Source of the DNA: JBGZFC01 sp041846575
GTDB taxonomy: Bacteria; Bacteroidota; Bacteroidia; Bacteroidales; Dysgonomonadaceae
DNA length: 25,856 bases
Assembly (NCBI GenBank): GCA_041846575.1
Contig: JBGZFC010000039.1
Span: 1-25,856 of the forward strand
Direction of reading: 5' to 3'
In this document: piece after piece, positions 23,760 to 25,856 of the stretch
Position numbering within the stretch: the first letter of the stretch is position 1
Layout: every line of letters starts with the position of its first letter
Notes under the pieces: generated by a model
The model's database searches: none
Seen by the model: the letters and a program-made list of their open reading frames with translations, nothing else
Told to the model about the DNA's origin: nothing
Program-made: the position numbers and the translations under genes

Positions 23760-23858
23760 TTAATCTTCCTCCTTGTAATACACCTTGTAAAACTTGCCCC
23801 GCTCATCTTCGCCTTGTTCTACGTTTTGGCGGTTGCCGGCGATGATGATTTGGATTTG
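23760..23858 (-). pseudogene. Orphan C-terminal fragment, unidentified
   Basis: Open stretch of 32 codons without a start: QIQIIIAGNRQNVEQGEDER then GKFYKVYYKEED and TAA. It directly follows the TAG that ends the DinD remnant. I do not recognise the parent family; it reads like the true C-terminus of a larger protein that was joined here by deletion. Confidence 0.4.
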
Positions 23859-24109
23859 CTATGCACCGCTACCAAGTTCGACCATTTTCGTGAGGTCACG
23901 AAAATGATCATCCACATTGACACCCTGCGACTTACACGAATCTACCGCCCTGTGTATGGCAACGAGAAAATTTTCCCAACGGGCATAGCCCAATATCGTT
24001 TGCAACTCGCTGGCAAACCAAACCTCTACTTGTTCCTTTGCGTCATCGCTACATGTCTAACAATGCCGTCGAACGTTGACTTATATTGCAATATGCTGTT
24101 TTTATCCAT
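23859..24109 (-). pseudogene. dinD: DinD-like gene remnant (frameshifted and truncated)
   Basis: DNA-damage-inducible protein D family, N-terminal part only. ATG 24109 starts MDKNSILQYKSTFDGIVRHV; the frame is lost near 24042-24055, and the next frame continues DDAKEQVEVWFASELQTILG, YARWENFLVAIHRAVDSC, then VDDHFRDLTKMVELGSGA and TAG. DinD proteins have this same order (W-A-x-EL-x-x-LGY-x-x-W-x-NF, DHF-x-x-x-TKM, GSGA) and go on for another ~180 residues, which are absent. A frameshift plus a 3' deletion means it is non-functional. It lies seven bases after the ClbS-like gene on the same strand. Confidence 0.75.
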
Positions 24110-24115
24110 AGCTGT

Positions 24116-24649
24116 TCAACTTGTCTTGACATGCATCTTGATTTTCTTTATTGCCCAGTCGTAGTGGCTTGCAGTTGCCGAAACGCAGTAAGCACCCAGC
24201 GTGGAAGTGCCTGTCCAACCGAACGCCCCCTTGGCAAAGAGTTCGTCGTTGGAGAATTGCCCTATCAGTGTCATTACCTCTTTGTGACTCTCTTTTAAGT
24301 TCGCCTTTGCCTGGGTCAATGGCGTGCTTTGATGCTTCTTCCAAAACTCCACGTTCATTGCCGGGTAGGTTTTCCAGTTGTACGGTTCGGGAAGAAAGGG
24401 CTTAGGCTCGCCATCAAGATTGGCTTTTATCCACCTCAGTAACAGTTGATGCCACTCATACAGATGTACAAGCACATCACGCAGGTTCCTGTCCCTGCTC
24501 CAGTGTGTTTCTTTCCCGGCCATTGCCATTTCGTCGGTAAAGGCAGCTTTCTGCCGTTCTTCGCTCATACTGTCGATGAGTTTCCACATCTTGTCGAATT
24601 GTCCGTTGGCAGATGCTATCAAATCCGCTTTTGTCGTTGCTCTTGCCAT
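24116..24649 (-). CDS. ClbS/DfsB family four-helix-bundle protein (DUF1706)
   Basis: Cytosolic four-helix-bundle protein of 177 residues, the DinB-like fold of PF08020. Hallmarks: N-terminal TKADLIASANGQFDKMWKLI, the middle segment HWSRDRNLRDVLVHLYEWHQLLLRWI, the proline-rich PKPFLPEPYNWKTYPAMN, and the C-terminal SATASHYDWAIKKIK. In the family, ClbS inactivates the genotoxin colibactin by opening its cyclopropane, but most members are in bacteria without that toxin and have unknown substrates. The zinc-ribbon gene lies 11 nt upstream and the KilA-N gene before that, forming a compact minus-strand unit. Base composition here looks richer in GC than in the flanking genes, suggesting acquisition (visual impression, not computed). 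Confidence 0.85.
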   Translation of the reverse strand: MARATTKADLIASANGQFDKMWKLIDSMSEERQKAAFTDEMAMAGKETHWSRDRNLRDVLVHLYEWHQLLLRWIKANLDGEPKPFLPEPYNWKTYPAMNVEFWKKHQSTPLTQAKANLKESHKEVMTLIGQFSNDELFAKGAFGWTGTSTLGAYCVSATASHYDWAIKKIKMHVKTS

Positions 24650-24660
24650 AGTCTATCCAT

Positions 24661-24924
24661 TTAGTTGGTTTTCCATCTTTCCAATCGTTTCATTCCGCGC
24701 GTGAACATCCACGCCATCAGTCTGTTGTGTCCGCCTTCAATCATTTTCTGGCGGCAAAACTCCTGAAATTCGGTTACCGTTCCGTTAAATGTAAACTCAC
24801 CGTTTTGATAGCAATAGCTACAATACTTCTCATTCTTGCTGCCGTCGGCATTTGTTCCGCCGCCTTGCGGGTCGTTTTTCATTGGCATTCCGCAACTTTG
24901 GCAAAATTTGTTTTTCTTGTTCAT
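24661..24924 (-). CDS. Small zinc-ribbon protein (Zn_ribbon_2 type)
   Basis: 87 residues. Two knuckles, CQSC (8-11) and CSYC (36-39), in FCQSCGMPM and KYCSYCYQNGEF; between them is a Gly/Asn-rich loop (DPQGGGTNADGSKNEKY). The C-terminal half is helical (TVTEFQEFCRQKMIEG, HNRLMAWMFTRGMKRLERW). This fits the putative zinc-ribbon family PF12674, of unknown function, often found beside small ligand-binding or stress proteins. 11 nt separate it from the ClbS/DfsB-like gene, so joint expression is likely. Confidence 0.85.
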   Translation of the reverse strand: MNKKNKFCQSCGMPMKNDPQGGGTNADGSKNEKYCSYCYQNGEFTFNGTVTEFQEFCRQKMIEGGHNRLMAWMFTRGMKRLERWKTN

Positions 24925-24956
24925 ATTTGTTTTCCCTGTTTATGATATTTTGCTTT

Positions 24957-25772
24957 CTATTCCAGTTTCTTCATTGTATTGCTTGCAAGTAACGATTTTA
25001 TTTGTGTTATGGCTACTTTGTTTAATTGCAGAAGCCTTTCGCTTTGTGATAAGCCTTGTCTGATTAGCAAGGCGTTCACGCTCTCCATATTGCTTAACAC
25101 CACAAGCTGTTCCAATGTTGCGTAATCTCGTATATTTCCTGTTTTGTCAGGATTATTGTCTCGCCATTCTTTTGCCGTAATTCCAAACAGGGCAACATTC
25201 AACAAATCGGCTTCGTTGGCATACACAAAGCTCGCTTGTTGTTTGGTAATTTCCTGCGGAATAAGGTTTTCTTTTATTGCATCGGTATGAATTTGATAGT
25301 TCACTTTGGCAAGGGTTCGTTGCAAATTCCATTCTAATTTTAAACGGTCGTTTTCTTCACTTTTGAGGCGTTGAAATTCTTTTACAAGATATATTTTGAA
25401 TTGCGGACTAATCCACATCCCAAACTCAAAAGCAATGTCGGGATGAGCGTAAGTTCCACCATATCGCCCTGCGGTAGCTTTCAATCCAATTGCATTTGTC
25501 TTTTCGACCCATTCTTTTACGCTTATTTTATAGCTATTTAGCCCTGCTTGACTTTTAATTATGGCGAATTCGCCATAATTAAAATTAGGATTGTAAACCG
25601 TTTCCCAAATACCAAGATATTCAATCGTATTCCTATTTCGTAGCCAATCAGAAATAAAAAAATCGCCGTCTTTGGCTTTTAGCATATCAGTTAAAGAAAT
25701 GTATTCCTGCTCTTTGACGAGAATAACCGTAATTTCTTTGCCCTCAACTTTTATGATTTTGTTTTTAGCCAT
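24957..25772 (-). CDS. KilA-N domain protein
   Basis: 271 residues. N-terminal KilA-N DNA-binding-type domain (about 1-125): the EYISLTDMLKAKDGDFFISD helix region, the WLRNRNTIEYLGIWE stretch, and the strongly conserved GRYGGTYAHPDIAFEFGMWI followed by SPQFKIYLVKEFQRLK. The C-terminal part (about 130-271) is helical, with TDAIKENLIPQEITKQQASF and YANEADLLNVALFGITAKEW, as in the chromosomal Bacteroidetes KilA-N family that occurs near prophages and defence genes. Its task in the cell is unknown. No phage structural genes are nearby. The upstream region carries a promoter-like box and a 14-bp palindrome that may be its operator. 32 nt lie before the zinc-ribbon gene. Confidence 0.9.
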   Translation of the reverse strand: MAKNKIIKVEGKEITVILVKEQEYISLTDMLKAKDGDFFISDWLRNRNTIEYLGIWETVYNPNFNYGEFAIIKSQAGLNSYKISVKEWVEKTNAIGLKATAGRYGGTYAHPDIAFEFGMWISPQFKIYLVKEFQRLKSEENDRLKLEWNLQRTLAKVNYQIHTDAIKENLIPQEITKQQASFVYANEADLLNVALFGITAKEWRDNNPDKTGNIRDYATLEQLVVLSNMESVNALLIRQGLSQSERLLQLNKVAITQIKSLLASNTMKKLE

Positions 25773-25797
25773 AGCCTTATTTCAATATGATAATCCA

Positions 25798-25833
25798 CAA
25801 AATTAAATAAAATCGCTCGAAAACAGCTGTTTT
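25798..25833 (-). promoter_or_regulatory. Promoter-like box and palindromic operator candidate of the KilA-N gene
   Basis: Minus strand TAATTTTG (25798-25805) matches TAnnTTTG, 26 nt before the ATG. The perfect palindrome AAAACAGCTGTTTT (25820-25833) covers the place of the -33 element, a usual position for a repressor or self-regulating site. Confidence 0.45.
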
Positions 25834-25856
25834 ATCGCAATTATTTATCTGTCAGA

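Noticed and set aside
23814..24344. Long ORFs opposite the DinD and ClbS-like region
   Set aside because: They arise because the remnant is broken on the real strand; their translations have no recognisable pattern, whereas the minus-strand frames match DinD and DUF1706.

Overview
The window is typical Bacteroidales chromosome. It is AT-rich. Promoters, where recognisable, have the Bacteroidetes -7 box TAnnTTTG (twice with TTTG 19 nt upstream) and not an E. coli-type -35/-10. The gene content fits the same group: a gingipain-type protease, a leucine-rich-repeat protein with a type IX secretion-like tail, a GIN-domain (DUF2807) protein, a DUF5106 thioredoxin and a Bacteroidetes-type TonB receptor. 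The exact genus cannot be read from the sequence; a Porphyromonas/Paludibacter-like member of the order is plausible.

Layout. (1) 1-2158 minus: the first ~719 residues of a large gingipain-like C25 protease that runs off the left edge, behind a long leader. (2) 2544-4223 minus: two secreted thioredoxin-fold proteins, one with a CPAC active site and one that has lost both cysteines. (3) 4371-6845 plus: dnaX and an M15 peptidase lipoprotein, closed by a strong bidirectional terminator. (4) 6980-14398 minus: a GIN-domain protein at the distal end, then (in transcription order ATPase, permease, permease, HlyD-type adaptor, TolC) a complete MacB-like tripartite efflux system. (5) 14748-16822 minus: ABC-2 ATPase, permease and a YtrA-type GntR repressor, with a promoter/operator module that is duplicated almost exactly in front of (6) a truncated outer-membrane-protein gene at 17111-17551. 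(7) 17793-19874 minus: a TonB-dependent receptor with its own terminator. (8) 20171-22344 plus: an NlpC/P60 endopeptidase and an L-Ala-D/L-Glu epimerase, together a murein-peptide breakdown pair. (9) 22472-23494 plus: the LRR protein. (10) 23668-25772 minus: an accessory patch with DinD remnants, a ClbS/DfsB-like protein, a zinc-ribbon protein and a KilA-N protein.

How it works together (inference): regions 4-6 look like one envelope-stress or drug-response locus. The GntR protein probably controls its own ABC operon and the duplicated site. The MacB-like operon lies directly downstream in the same direction with no terminator that I can see between them. The most unusual structure is non-coding: a degenerate ~100-nt leader occurs directly in front of four different start codons in this locus, other short-word repeats fill most of the remaining spacers, a 28-bp direct repeat brackets the efflux operon, and a MITE-like element sits between the adaptor and tolC genes.
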